Source of the DNA: Chrysomallon squamiferum
Lineage: Eukaryota; Mollusca; Gastropoda; Neomphalida; Peltospiridae
Reading direction: 5' to 3'
NCBI GenBank assembly: GCA_012295275.1
Contig: CM022665.1
Span: 22,416,002-22,476,001, forward strand
Length of the DNA: 60,000 nucleotides
Position 1 is the first letter of the stretch, and each line of letters opens with the position of its first letter. Shown one piece after another: positions 14,201-25,463 of the stretch. A model generated the notes under the pieces. That model did no database searches, was not told where the DNA came from, and was given only the letters and a program-made list of their open reading frames with translations. A program made the position numbers and the translations under genes.

Positions 14201-17200
14201 CAATAAATACTTACTCTTTTTGAAGTTTGTCATGTTCTCTTACTTTGTAGTCAGACCCACCCTAAAAAATAAAACAATTTAATATATTTATTCATTTGAA
14301 TTGTTTGAGTCTCACAATGGAGCCATCAAATCCTGGAACATAAAGTAAGTGTGAACTATAAACATTAGATTCAGCATCAGCCTGCTCCAGAATTTACCAC
14401 CAGCTGAAAGAAAATCTAATACTTATTGTAATTATCAAAGCTACCAAATATATTTAAACTGATCTTAAATTCTCATAAAATTGCCAAACTAAAATTCTTT
14501 TTATTTTTATTTTTTACAAATTGTGTTTGTATTTATTAAACAAATAAGAACAAAAGTCAGTCTATTTCAGACAGTATCAGAAACAAACCTGCTGCTTCAA
14601 CTTTTTAATCTCAGATCTCAATTTTCTGATTGTTTCCTGCAACATTCTTGGATCAGGTTTTCCAACATATGGAAGTGGCAATGGATAATGAATCCTGAAA
14701 TAAAATATACATATTTTTTCTCTATGCAAAAGTATGCAAAAGTATGCAAAAACACTCATGTTAATCAGTAATGGTCCATGAAGCAGCCAAAGTAAATTCC
14801 CTTTCTGTAATCATAAAAAACCATGTCCGACACCTTCAAAATCAAAATGATGCTTTGATAAACAAATATCCATTCATTCACCAATTTTTTTAATATTTCA
14901 AAAACCACATATTTGACACTTAACAACCTTTAATATCAAAAACTACTAAGGTGTTCTGAATTATTTATTCACCAATCTAAGTGACAGTTAGATATCAAGT
15001 CAAGTTTAATGTGAAAATCTGTCAAATTCCATTCACTTACTTATTACTAGCAGTGACAGTTAAAGTGTACTGACAGTGTTACAAATAAATGGTCTAATAA
15101 AAAGCTTTATTACCTATTAGTTATTACTGTATTGTTTTGGGTGACCTACTATTACTCACATCAAAGTATTACAATAAAATAATACTATTGCAAAACATCT
15201 TAATGCTGCCATTTTACCCCTTTATAACTCCAGTTGCAACGTCATCACATACCTTGTGGACTATAATTTTCTATCATTAGAGCGGATCAAATTTTTAGAG
15301 CAAACAGATCCACCTTGAATGTGATAACATCTTGTCTAAAGAAACATAACTGCAGTGAGATATTTTTAAACCATACTCTTTTGTTGTTATACTTAGTTAT
15401 TAACATCGGTAAACATGTAGTTTAGTGTTACAAACTGATACATTCTAAGTATGAATCAGTTACCATTTTGAATTTAATATTAATTTCATTATGTCACTGG
15501 TAGTGATAATTAAATATAATTTTATATTTAATATTACCAACCTATCAAATTCCACAGTGTATGTGAGAATTAAATATCTTTTTGAATTGAGTGTTGTGGC
15601 TCTAGGTGCTGGTATTGATGACTTGATGGTGGATCCTGTCTTGCGATGGCGGAGAGATTCCAGATCAGAATATGTTAGAAGGTCTAGAGAGACACTGTCA
15701 CTGGTCTGTAAAATGATTTAAAGTATACACTTAAAAATTTTAATAAACATTTATAAAACTACATTTTTATAAAAACATTACAAAAATATTAGTTCTTTCC
15801 TTTCACTATTTTACAGTTTATTCCTAATGAAAAACAAATGTACGATAATAAAAAAATAAAAATTTAATCTACTGATCAAGGTTATCTGAAGATTTTAGTA
15901 ATGTTATTCACACAGCATTAGCTAACCTGTGTCTTTACTAAGGTTCACAATGTAATCAAATGATAAATAAATATTTTACTTGCATGCATTCTGGTGAAAA
16001 AGATGGGAATTTGTGATTATTCTTAAAGCAATGAAATTGAAAGGGTAAAATTCATGGTTCTATTAATCACATTTTTTGAAAAGCAGAAAGAATAACCTTC
16101 TACATTTTTAACAGATTCATTTGATCTTTCACTGAGAATACTTTGATTCTATAATATTAACTCTTTTGTCTATTAAATGAAAATTATAAAACCTTTTCAC
16201 AAATTACATATAATGATATTTTATGTCCAAGTTCATTTTTTATTGAATGCTGTAGACCTGATTATAACCAACTTTAACTTGGATATTCACATAACTGGTA
16301 ATCTAATATTTTATCCACATTCCAAACAGACGATGAGAAAAAATAATTTACCAACCAATTTATTATTATAAAACTAAATTCAAAATTTACATCAACTTGC
16401 CTGACTTATAGCAGATTCCAGCATATTTAAGAAAATAGTGAACTGTTTAAAATTTCCTGTCTTGTGAGTAAGATCTTCAATGTCTGTAATTTAAATTAAA
16501 AAAAAAAATATATATATATATATGTAAAAGAAGGTATTAGTATATAATACTTAATTAAAATAATTTAATACTATTAATCTTAAAGCAAACTGAAATACGT
16601 TTTAAAACAAGAAGGAACAGTCAAAAGTATCATAAATGATTCAAAACTATTAGCTTTATGACTTACCAAATTTAACTACATCTACTGTTGTGTAATATTA
16701 TTATATCATTTGTATATTATCTCTAGCTGTGCTCTTTTAACATACTATACTTAAAAATAAAATTTATTTAAAACAATGCAATTTTTTTTAAATGAAAACA
16801 AAACATGATGTCATCACAAAAAATAAATTCAGTTTGAACATTAGCATCTTTTACTTTTAGATTGTTTGATTTGCATCCAGTGTAGCTGTATCTTCAGTTT
16901 CATATTCAAAACTACAACAGGTGTGTATAATGAATGAGGAACGAAGATATTTTTCACATACTTTTAGCATTACCATGTTTATGTATCCATAACAAAACAA
17001 AAACAAAAACAAACAAAAAGTTTCCCAAACAGTCATCTACAAATCTAAATTTCATTTTATGATTCAAAATTTAAAAAATTAAAAAAAAACATATATATAT
17101 CTTTAGAACTGGTGATAGTCTTTATCAAGCAGTATAATATATGAAAATATTATTGACAGTAACATACAAGAAGCATCAAAGGTAGCTCTCCATTGGTCAG

Positions 17201-17324
17201 CGGTGACTCTGTCTTCAACTTCAACAAGAACAGCACTGTTGTCTTGCTGAATTTCCATGGTTACGATATATTCATTTCCTCTAAATAAATGAGTACTGGT
17301 AAATGTTTCTCCATCTGTTTCCAT
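8277..17324 (-). CDS. CCDC61: CCDC61 (VFL3-type centriole/basal-body coiled-coil protein), 16 coding exons
   Basis: CCDC61 is an XRCC4/SAS-6-like dimeric protein that organises basal bodies and spindle assembly. Exons, 5' to 3' on the minus strand: 17168-17324, 16401-16483, 15542-15705, 14589-14694, 14215-14261, 13751-13967, 13370-13449, 12585-12865, 11786-11864, 11214-11296, 10838-10870, 10294-10354, 10003-10069, 9286-9344, 8826-8890, 8277-8377. Phases fit throughout, giving 560 aa (human 512). The head domain contains VEDRVTADQWR near residue 40, and IHYPLPLPY at 136-144 is the family signature. A coiled coil spans about 150-285. An Arg/Ser-rich stretch with repeated SRERS units (~288-380) matches the human basic linker. 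The C-terminus ends in an acidic DDDDYFD patch and a short helix, EIDERLNRLQQLL. M at 17324 was preferred to an upstream in-frame ATG at 17351 because its N-terminal length fits the family. Intron 2 (15706-16400) is GC-AG. The small exons at 8826-8890, 9286-9344 and 10838-10870 are the least certain. Confidence 0.92.
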
Positions 17325-17385
17325 TTTGACCAGAATATTGTAGATTAACAATTAAATACACTCTGTCAGTATGGTAGTGGATATT
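17325..17385 (-). other. 5' UTR part of the first CCDC61 coding exon
   Basis: Reading the minus strand, a polypyrimidine-CAG acceptor at 17386-17388 precedes this segment, so at least one noncoding 5' exon probably lies further upstream (higher coordinates). Confidence 0.45.
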
Positions 17386-18045
17386 CTGAAAAAAGAGCAA
17401 GTTCAGCATTTTGTGGTAGTATTACAAATAATAATTATTATATGTAAAGTCAAAATATTACCTATGGTATAATTCTTTAACAACTGCATTGCTTTTTTCT
17501 TACAAATTAAATAATCTAAATTAGTTCATCTAATTAATTATAAAAGATTGTATACTAAAAAATGTATTGCTTACAGTCAACATTACATGTCCTGCTTGGT
17601 TTTAGTTATTGTCATTTCGACGGTTACTAATAATTAACTAAGACACCGGGCGAGATGATGGTTTGACAGGATTAAGTTTCAGACTAACATTATTACAAAT
17701 ATTGAAACAAAATATACTAAGATATTCTTATACATCATCTAATATACTATTCAAGAATGTAATAATAATAATAATAGGATATAACTGCCGTTTTTCCTAA
17801 TCCATATTCATAAGAAATAATGAACTACAAATGTTATATATTTATGATTATTATGTTGTGAAGCACAACAAATTAATGAAATCAAAAGCAAAAATGTCTT
17901 AATAGACCGCAAAATAAAGACAGTAATTTAAGGGTAATATAATTAGTATTTACTTAATAAATTATTTAGTATTTCTAAAAACACTTAAAATATATTTTAC
18001 TGCTATAAATTAACTGAAACAGTTGTCCAAGTGGTTTTAAAGTAA

Positions 18046-18150
18046 CCGCTGTCAGCCATGACACCATTTGAACATGCGCACAATAAAAATACCTACTTCC
18101 GATGTCAACATTGCCTATTCCTGTTTGGGCACGTGCCCATTGCGCGGTAA
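18046..18150 (-). promoter_or_regulatory. Possible CCDC61 promoter patch with an E-box palindrome
   Basis: This is a relatively GC- and CpG-rich island in very AT-rich DNA, about 0.7 kb upstream of the first CCDC61 coding exon. It contains the perfect 12-bp palindrome GGGCACGTGCCC (18127-18138, CACGTG E-box core), TGCGCGG just after it, and an NRF-1-like half site ATGCGCA near 18073. The composition suits a TATA-less housekeeping promoter. Assignment to CCDC61 rests on position only. Confidence 0.35.
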
Positions 18151-18339
18151 ATCAAATTAGACTGTACCAAAGTCATTTCTGCATTACATTAAATAAAACA
18201 TTATTTTTATGACAGCTTCCTAGCTTGTTTATGTAGTAAATTTAATTTTCTAGCTGACATAAATTTTAACGTTGAATGTTAATATGAAAATGATATATCT
18301 GAATTTATTGTTATTGTTTACTGTGCGTGGTCGTGTGTG

Positions 18340-20144
18340 AGGAATTAATTTAAAAAAAAAAAAAAAAAAAAGAAAAAAGAAATGCAATATGATGAATATC
18401 GACAGTGAATTTTTAATCACTCATTTCACTGTTGTGTTAGTATTATTACTCTGAATAAAATTAAAACTGTAAGGCCTAATGCTTCCAAGAAATTGCTATA
18501 TTAAATACGAATTCAAGTGAAATAAAATAAAATACGTTGGTTAAAGACATGATTTATATTATTTCTTTGCTTGTGTTATGCCTCACAAATCGTTTACACT
18601 GATTTGAATATGACTGAAGAATCAATTTTTGAAAATGAAATTTAGAAATAAATTAATAATAATTAAATGAGTAAAAGTTAAAACAATATTGAAATGACAA
18701 ACGACTGATGTATATGTAAGATTTAAACAAAAAGATGTGTAAGTAGAATCTACCGAGGGAAAGCCAAACTACTTGCACATTATTAAAACCTACAAAATTA
18801 TGACGTTAAAAGGTGCTGTGTAAACAATTTTGTGTGTGCGTGATTTTCATTTAAAAATAAAAGAATAAAATAAAATAAAAATGAAATTCACTTTGCAAAA
18901 GCCTAGACATTTGCTTAGTTTTTTTTCTTCATTAACTTTTTTTTTTACATCATTTTTTTCCTTTACAATATAAAAATACTACAATGACTAAGTTAATATT
19001 TCAATTCATGTAATTATTAAATTGAATTATCCACTTCAAACCTGTATATTCAATCATAACTGAAATATTTTAAATATGTAACCTGATGAATCCACAGTTT
19101 GATGTGATAACTTTTGGGAACTCTCATCATTTAATAGCATGAACATATTTTAGTTTCTTAAAATGTAATTACTGGATTTAAACATTTCTACCCTCATACA
19201 TTAAATTTTTTTTAAATTGTGAGCATGTACACATGTAGGTACACACACACAAACACCTGCATTTTAATTTTTAATGGTCGATACTTGTAAACCCAGAAAT
19301 ATTACAGACAATCCAGCAGTGTGAATACATTGCCAATTTATTAATCTCTTTATCTACATTGATCATTCAGTAGTTTAGCATTTTTATTTAAAAATAAAAT
19401 AGAACACATTTTTTTTTTCTTTTTTCCAAAATTTATTTAATACAAAACATCAATGACAGTGGTTTAGACATCTTGAAAAATGATTCTGTCCATTACATGA
19501 AGAAATTCCTTTCCAGTAGCTCCAGCATGAACCACTAGAACAAAACTGAGCAATTAACTGTTCATCCATTCTGTTAACAACTTTCCATTTTTATTTTCTT
19601 CAACTGGACAATACTTAATTGTCTTTCATTTGTTAACATTAGCAATAATTATGTTATGTTTTAGAGATTTTGAACTACATGACAAACTCAACTTATTTGA
19701 AGTATGAACTCGTTCAACTGATGTACACTGGTTTGAAAACTTACAACATAAACTTTAAATACTTTTTAGAACTTTGAAAAAACTTGGTCAAAATGACAAA
19801 ACTTTTCACAACAGAAAGTCAAACTGGTGGCAAGATGAACTGGTTTATTACAAAACCAGAAAACAAAAGCCACCAATTGTAGTGTTTAAGATTATTAAAA
19901 TATAATCAGTTGGTTAACATTTCTGAAACGAAACTTAACTCACTGGAACAAAATAACAATTATCATAAATTTGTGCAAAACAAAATTTCAAGACTTGGCA
20001 TAAAATTAATGATTTAATTATAAAGAACCTACATCCATCATGATTATCATAAACAAGTGTATTAATACAAACATAAAGGGCTAAACAACAAAAGCTAGCA
20101 ATTTTTTTGCTGGGTGACAGTCCACAGTTCAATGAATGACACGT
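18340..20144. other. Intergenic DNA between CCDC61 and small heat-shock gene A
   Basis: No exons are recognised. It holds a poly-A tract (~18352-18371), (AAAT)-rich sequence and, nearest the heat-shock gene, the probable 3' UTR of that minus-strand gene. Confidence 0.4.
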
Positions 20145-21506
20145 CTACTCCTTTTTGTCAGTCACAGCTGGTGTTGTTTCATGAGTAATTGGAATGGTTC
20201 TCTCTTTTGGTGCCTCCAGTGCCATCTTGGGTGCCTTGATGCACAGAACACCATCAGGAGTCAGTGAAGATGTTACTTGTTTTGGATCAACATCCTTTAA
20301 AAAAAAAAGTTTTACATTTTATATTGAAATACTTGTGAAATGATTTATATTAATACCAAAAATTCTACAAACATTTTTCAAGCTTTTTATAACAAATTTG
20401 AATTTTTGTAATTAAATATTTTATCACTAGGAATAAAAAATTTGAAATTTTACTTCAGTCTCTTAAGAAAATTAAAAATACATGCTGAATATTTTAAATA
20501 TTCCTCACCTTAGGCAGAACATATCTCCTGGTAAAAGCTCTACAAATGTAGCCATGCTCATCTTCCTTTTCTTCATGCTTGGCATCAACCACCACATGAT
20601 TATCCACAGTCTTCACTGTAATTTCATCTGGTTTAAAGTGTTGCACGTCAATTTTAATGTTAAATTCTTTCTCAGTGTTAGTCACCTGCAAAATAAACAA
20701 TATTTTATCCTTAAAAAAAAATAAAATTAAAAAGTCAACCCATTGTCTCTTCTCACTTTAAAAACGCTGAATCCCACCTACCTTTCCTTAAATAATATCC
20801 GTTTTCAAAATAACTATGATCGACAACTCAGCTTAAAAGTGTTTAATTTTACCGTTACAGGAGTTTTTCCCCTTCCTGGAGAATCGTTTCTTTGTAAAAC
20901 AATGACTTGGTAACCTGGTTCATATAGTATGCATTTAATTATTTAAACATTTTTCGGTAAAAGTCTGACAGTGAAAGTATACTACTAATACTAATAGAGT
21001 TGTACAACATTCGATGGTGCAGTGCTTCATGTCCTTGTAAAATAAAATGCATTCGCCTACACTTGCAGATAAATTGTATGCAATAAATCGGTTTTAAAAG
21101 CCTGCATATTACTAAACTGGGAATGGAATTTCGATTCTCTTTGACACCAACTGCAGTATTTAAATATAAAAATTCTGAAGAAATATGAATATATGGTTGG
21201 CAATTTAAAATACTTAACTCTGCATCTGTGTGTTTATGTGTGCAAATTATAGTAAACCTAGAAGTCGAGAAAAATACTAATTCAATAATTACAAACCTCG
21301 CTCATTCCAGTTTGTTGACGTGGTCTAAGTACACGGGGTTGGACAATCATGCCTCTGTATACCTCTGGCAAATGAAAATCGTCATCTGTCAAAGCCATGC
21401 CGAACTGCTGGTCGAAAAGTCGGGATGGAGTCTGCACGTTAAACCAAGGATCATCCCAGATGCTTAGTTGACGATGAGGATAAAGTGCTCGCAGAAGATT
21501 TGACAT
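20145..21506 (-). CDS. Small heat-shock protein A (alpha-crystallin family), 178 aa
   Basis: This is an ATP-independent holdase chaperone of the alpha-crystallin family. Exons on the minus strand: 21297-21506 (70 codons), 20509-20685 (59 codons) and 20145-20294 (49 codons plus TAG), all phase 0. The N-terminal arm contains WDDPWF and RLFDQQFG, an arthropod-type sHSP motif. The alpha-crystallin domain runs about residues 71-155, with FKPDEITVKTVDN, HEEKEDEHGYI and the DGVL turn near 143-146. The C-terminal IPI (163-165) is the canonical I-x-I anchor that docks on neighbouring dimers, and the tail ends DKKE. The ATG at 21506 opens the only suitable frame and lies about 115 bp from a TATA box. 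It is the most divergent of the three copies and has the shortest introns. Assignment to the family is secure; orthology within it is not. Confidence 0.95.
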
Positions 21507-21618
21507 TTTGTCTGCCTAAACAGATTTTCAAAGCAAAATAAAAATCTAACGAAACAACTAAACACAATCTGCAACTGCAAGACGAACCGATCGACTGCAG
21601 CGGCTACCGAGACCACAG

Positions 21619-21660
21619 TTTTTATACAGGAAATTTTACGATTTCGAGAAGGTTCTGGAT
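21619..21660 (-). promoter_or_regulatory. TATA box and perfect heat-shock element of sHSP gene A
   Basis: On the minus strand TATAAAAA occupies 21626-21619. Just upstream, 21643-21660 reads on the plus strand TTCgaGAAggTTCtgGA, three perfect alternating 5-bp HSF units plus a partial fourth. Spacing to the TATA box is about 17 bp and to the ATG about 137 bp. This arrangement is expected of an HSF1-driven heat-inducible promoter. Confidence 0.85.
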
Positions 21661-24002
21661 AAATTTATTCATAGGTCAATGTCAGTTTTGATAAACAAAG
21701 TGTGAAGGACGTGATTAAGACGCCCTTCTAAATTTAGAAAGGAAATGCAAGTGTATCAAAATCTGATGTATATTAATCAAAATGTAAATTTCATTTTAAT
21801 TTCCAGTCTTTACTTTAAAAATTTATATTATTTGTTTACGGTTGTTATGTCTTGTATGAAAAACGAATTGAAAACATGCAACTCTGACTTTCAGGATGGC
21901 CTATATTGCTATATAATGATGGGCCGTCCCCGTTTGAAATGAGAGCATCGTTAGGTTTAATAATAATACAAGTTAATACTATTTACACAGGACAAAATTG
22001 ATAAATTTTATTTATTTATTTACTATGCTGTTGTTTTTTGTTGATGTCATCAGATTAACAAAAAGACGAGGAAGAGACTTTTTTTAAAATGAAATATGAT
22101 GTTATTAACAACATTAATTCAAATAATAATAATAATAATAATAACAATGATAATTATGACTTTAATATTAGATAATGATAAAAAGATTAAGAGATTACAT
22201 ACTTAGAAATTAATAAAAGCCTAGGTCACTTAATATTTTAAAATGTTTATTTTCATGCACTCTTTGAACGTTCAATAATAAAAAATCTAATATCTGGAAA
22301 TGCATTTTCTCTCGTCATTTCTATTGTCATTTTACACACATAATATGCAAACACGCAAACACGCCATTCCATCTATAAATACTCTGTATTTGCAATATAA
22401 ACACTCGTCAAATAAATAAATAATCAAAAATATTTTTGTAGTGAACGCTTTAGCTCAGCTAAGTTCTTACAGAAAACCATGCTTCTCAAGCAAATTTGGT
22501 TAATATACACTTTTGACTTATTTAACCGATTTTAATAGTCTAAAATGCAATACCTGTAACCAAGAAACTAACACAGAACGGAATAGAGTGTATTCAGATC
22601 AGGAGACTCGTACTGCATAATTTTCACATAATTTGTCGTACAATATCGAAGTCCGTGCGGACTCTAGATCAGTTTTTATTATTGTTATTATTATTTTTTT
22701 TTTTTTTTTATTTATTTATTTATTTATTTATTTAAAATTATATTATGCCTGTAGGCATATGCACGTGCGGCCTGTAAATTCTCTATAAAATTAACAATGC
22801 GTATGACTCAGTATAATAATAGATTTAAAATGTGTTAAATACGTCGGCAAATAAAATATTTCTTCCTTCTTTCTGTTTTTAATTCAGAAAATTCTTAATT
22901 CCTATCCAGATCGTTATCCACCGAAAAACAGCAACAGCAATGATAACAACAACAACTGTTTTTATTATTTATTTTATTTTTTGTTGTTGTTGTGGATACA
23001 GTAAAAGAAATAGATGTACATATGTCATATGATCTGAGAAAATGTGTTTACGAGAAGCTAAATCTTTAGCTAAGGTGCTTAGTACTAGTATCTAGAATAT
23101 ATTTTTTTTTTACAATTTTTTTTTTGTTGTTAGAGAAATAATCATATTTGTCTTTTTAATTAGCAGTAGTTTCTAGACTTATTGTTGTTATTTATTTATT
23201 TGTTTATTTTGAGGGAACAAACAAATTTGCATGTTCCAATTTCTGACGTTAATTTGAAACAGATACCTATTAAACACAGGGAAATCTCCACTGAGCTGAG
23301 GGCAACCGCTTGAAATATCTTATTTCATTTTCAGTGTTACCGAGATGATTACGGTATCGTTCGTTAGTTTAACATCTGATGCAGAAAGTCTATGCGTCAA
23401 TGTCTTTGTAGATTTAGAAAGAAGGAATGTTTGTTATGTTTACAGTGAAGTACACGTCAACACGTGTGATACCGCATACTATTGGTGTCTGTTTAATACT
23501 GACATCCATGTACAAGATACGTAAAGAAACTTCTCGAAGGACTAATTTTGTTGCCAGTGACTTCTGCACAAAAACTAGATCTAAAACGGTAGAATCGCTT
23601 TGGATTCTGCGTTAAGTAGGAGAAGATGGGAGTAGGTTTAATTATTAAACGACTTTTTTGCACTTGGAAATGAAAGAAAGCAATTAGCCTGCGAGTGTGT
23701 GTATATGTTTATAAAGGCTGATTATTATTGCTGTTGCTGTTGTTGTTACTGTTGTTGTTGTTGTTGTTATTATTATTATTATTATTATTATTACAAAGAC
23801 TGTCAAATCAAAATCTGTCTGAAGATTAACCAGCGATGCTTCTAATTATCTTTGTATCATGTAAAGTGACGTCCTTTTGGCGTGACAAGTAGAAGGATTA
23901 AATCAGTTCTCCTCACAAGGATGACTAAGGCATTTTCCGTTCCAGCTCCACGACTGGTTGACTGTAAAATACTCTTCCCTATTTTCTGCTTGTTTAGTAT
24001 AG

Positions 24003-24124
24003 CTTAAATTGTTAAAAATCTCAGAGAGGTAGCAATGAATTTTGTCTCTCTTAACATAGTTACCTTAAATTGTTAAAAATCTCAGAGAGGTAGCAATGAA
24101 TTTTGTCTCTCTTAACATAGTTAC
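24003..24124. repeat. Perfect 61-bp tandem duplication (two copies)
   Basis: 24003-24063 and 24064-24124 are identical base for base. The unit starts CTTAAATTGTTAAAAATCTC and ends CTTAACATAGTTAC. It also carries an internal imperfect inverted motif (AGAGAGGTA...TCTCTCTTA). There are only two units and no coding potential. Confidence 0.95.
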
Positions 24125-24794
24125 ACTAACATCATATTTATAAAGACAACATTCAAGTGTGTTGAAGTGTCATTTAGCAGACATTCTGTTTACCATTTCT
24201 ATTGCCAATAGTACTGGCATTACAAAAATAATTATTGTCACATTAAATCCACCTCAGTATTGTCATATTAAATCTACTTCATTATTAACAGAATTCAATT
24301 TTTAACTACCATTTAGGGAGCTTTTACACAAGTCATTAAATTTTTTGTAACACACACACTTTGTGTGTATCAACAAAATTGTAAAGTGTACTCTCAAGTA
24401 AAGGGTATATTAGTGTAGTTTTTACGTAAAGAATTTTTAATTTGTTTTTCCTCATCAATGTTGTATTCAGAATTGGATCGCTCACATCTACATCCATTCT
24501 TATTTCAATGATTCACTCTACACTGGATATTCTCTGTAGGCCGTTATTAACTGTTGAATAATGTATTTTAGCACTCCCCCCTTCCCACAAGAAGGAGGGG
24601 AAAAAATATCTTTTATTTTTAATATTTATTTCATTATCTCGTTGCCTGTGACGAAATTAAAACCATGTGTTTACTTTTGCTCACAATCACAACCTTTTGG
24701 TTTGTATTCTCATTCGATCACCAACCTCCAAATATTAAGTTCCTTGTGAGGGAGAGAAAACTAACTTCAGACCTACAATCCATTTACTTAGCAC

Positions 24795-24796
<2 letters not shown>

Positions 24797-24831
<35 letters not shown>
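24797..24831. repeat. (CA)n microsatellite
   Basis: An uninterrupted AC dinucleotide run of about 17 units, followed by AAT repeats. The His-Thr peptide seen in one frame is an artefact of this repeat. Confidence 0.95.
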
Positions 24832-24833
<2 letters not shown>

Positions 24834-25463
24834 TAATAATAATAGAAGAAAATATATAAATTTTGCCTCAGCATTCTTAACCAGTAATCAGGTTGAATAC
24901 TGCCAATTTTATTTATTTAATTTAATTTTTTTAAATTTATTTATTTTATTTATTAGTGCTAAGAGAACATGAAAATGAGAAAAATTATTGCTTTATCAAT
25001 TTTTTGTTTACATTGTGTGCTTTACTGCAAAAACAACAGAAATGAAAATGATGTCATGTTATAGTCTAGTTTGACAGTACTAATATCTTATGTTTGTGGA
25101 CAATATTTTAACATGATTATATAAAAAAAATAACCAAATTCAACAGACAACCAAAATAAGATTTCAAAGCTTTTATTTGATACAAAACAAAGCCACAAAT
25201 AATCTGAAAAAAATAACAAAATGATGCAAACAAAGAAATAATATAAACTAATATAATGAGAAACACACAACAAATGATCAAATCATGTTAAAAATTAGTT
25301 TTTAATTTTGGTCAACTTTAGATTTCAACGTAACATTTTAAGCACAACATGAAATTCAGTCTCCATTCCTAGCAAAAATATTCAGGAATAGTTCCAAACT
25401 GTTTTTAAACTATGAATTTGAATAAACTAATGTTAGAAAACAATTCCTTGTTTTGTGAACTGT

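Larger units (their letters stand above)
21661..25463. other. Intergenic DNA between sHSP A and sHSP B
   Basis: No supported gene. It contains (AAT)n near 22124-22142, an (ATTT)n tract at 22709-22733, TGT/ATT trinucleotide runs at 23733-23791, the 61-bp tandem duplication, and (CA)n at 24797-24831. The short open frames at 23427-23615 and 24561-24859 have low-complexity or unrecognisable translations. Confidence 0.5.

Noticed and set aside
14523-14771. Plus-strand 82-codon frame
   Set aside because: It is antisense to CCDC61 exon 14589-14694, whose minus-strand product contains the family signature.
23427-23615. 62-codon open frame between sHSP A and B
   Set aside because: No recognised similarity, no flanking splice or promoter evidence, and length expected by chance.
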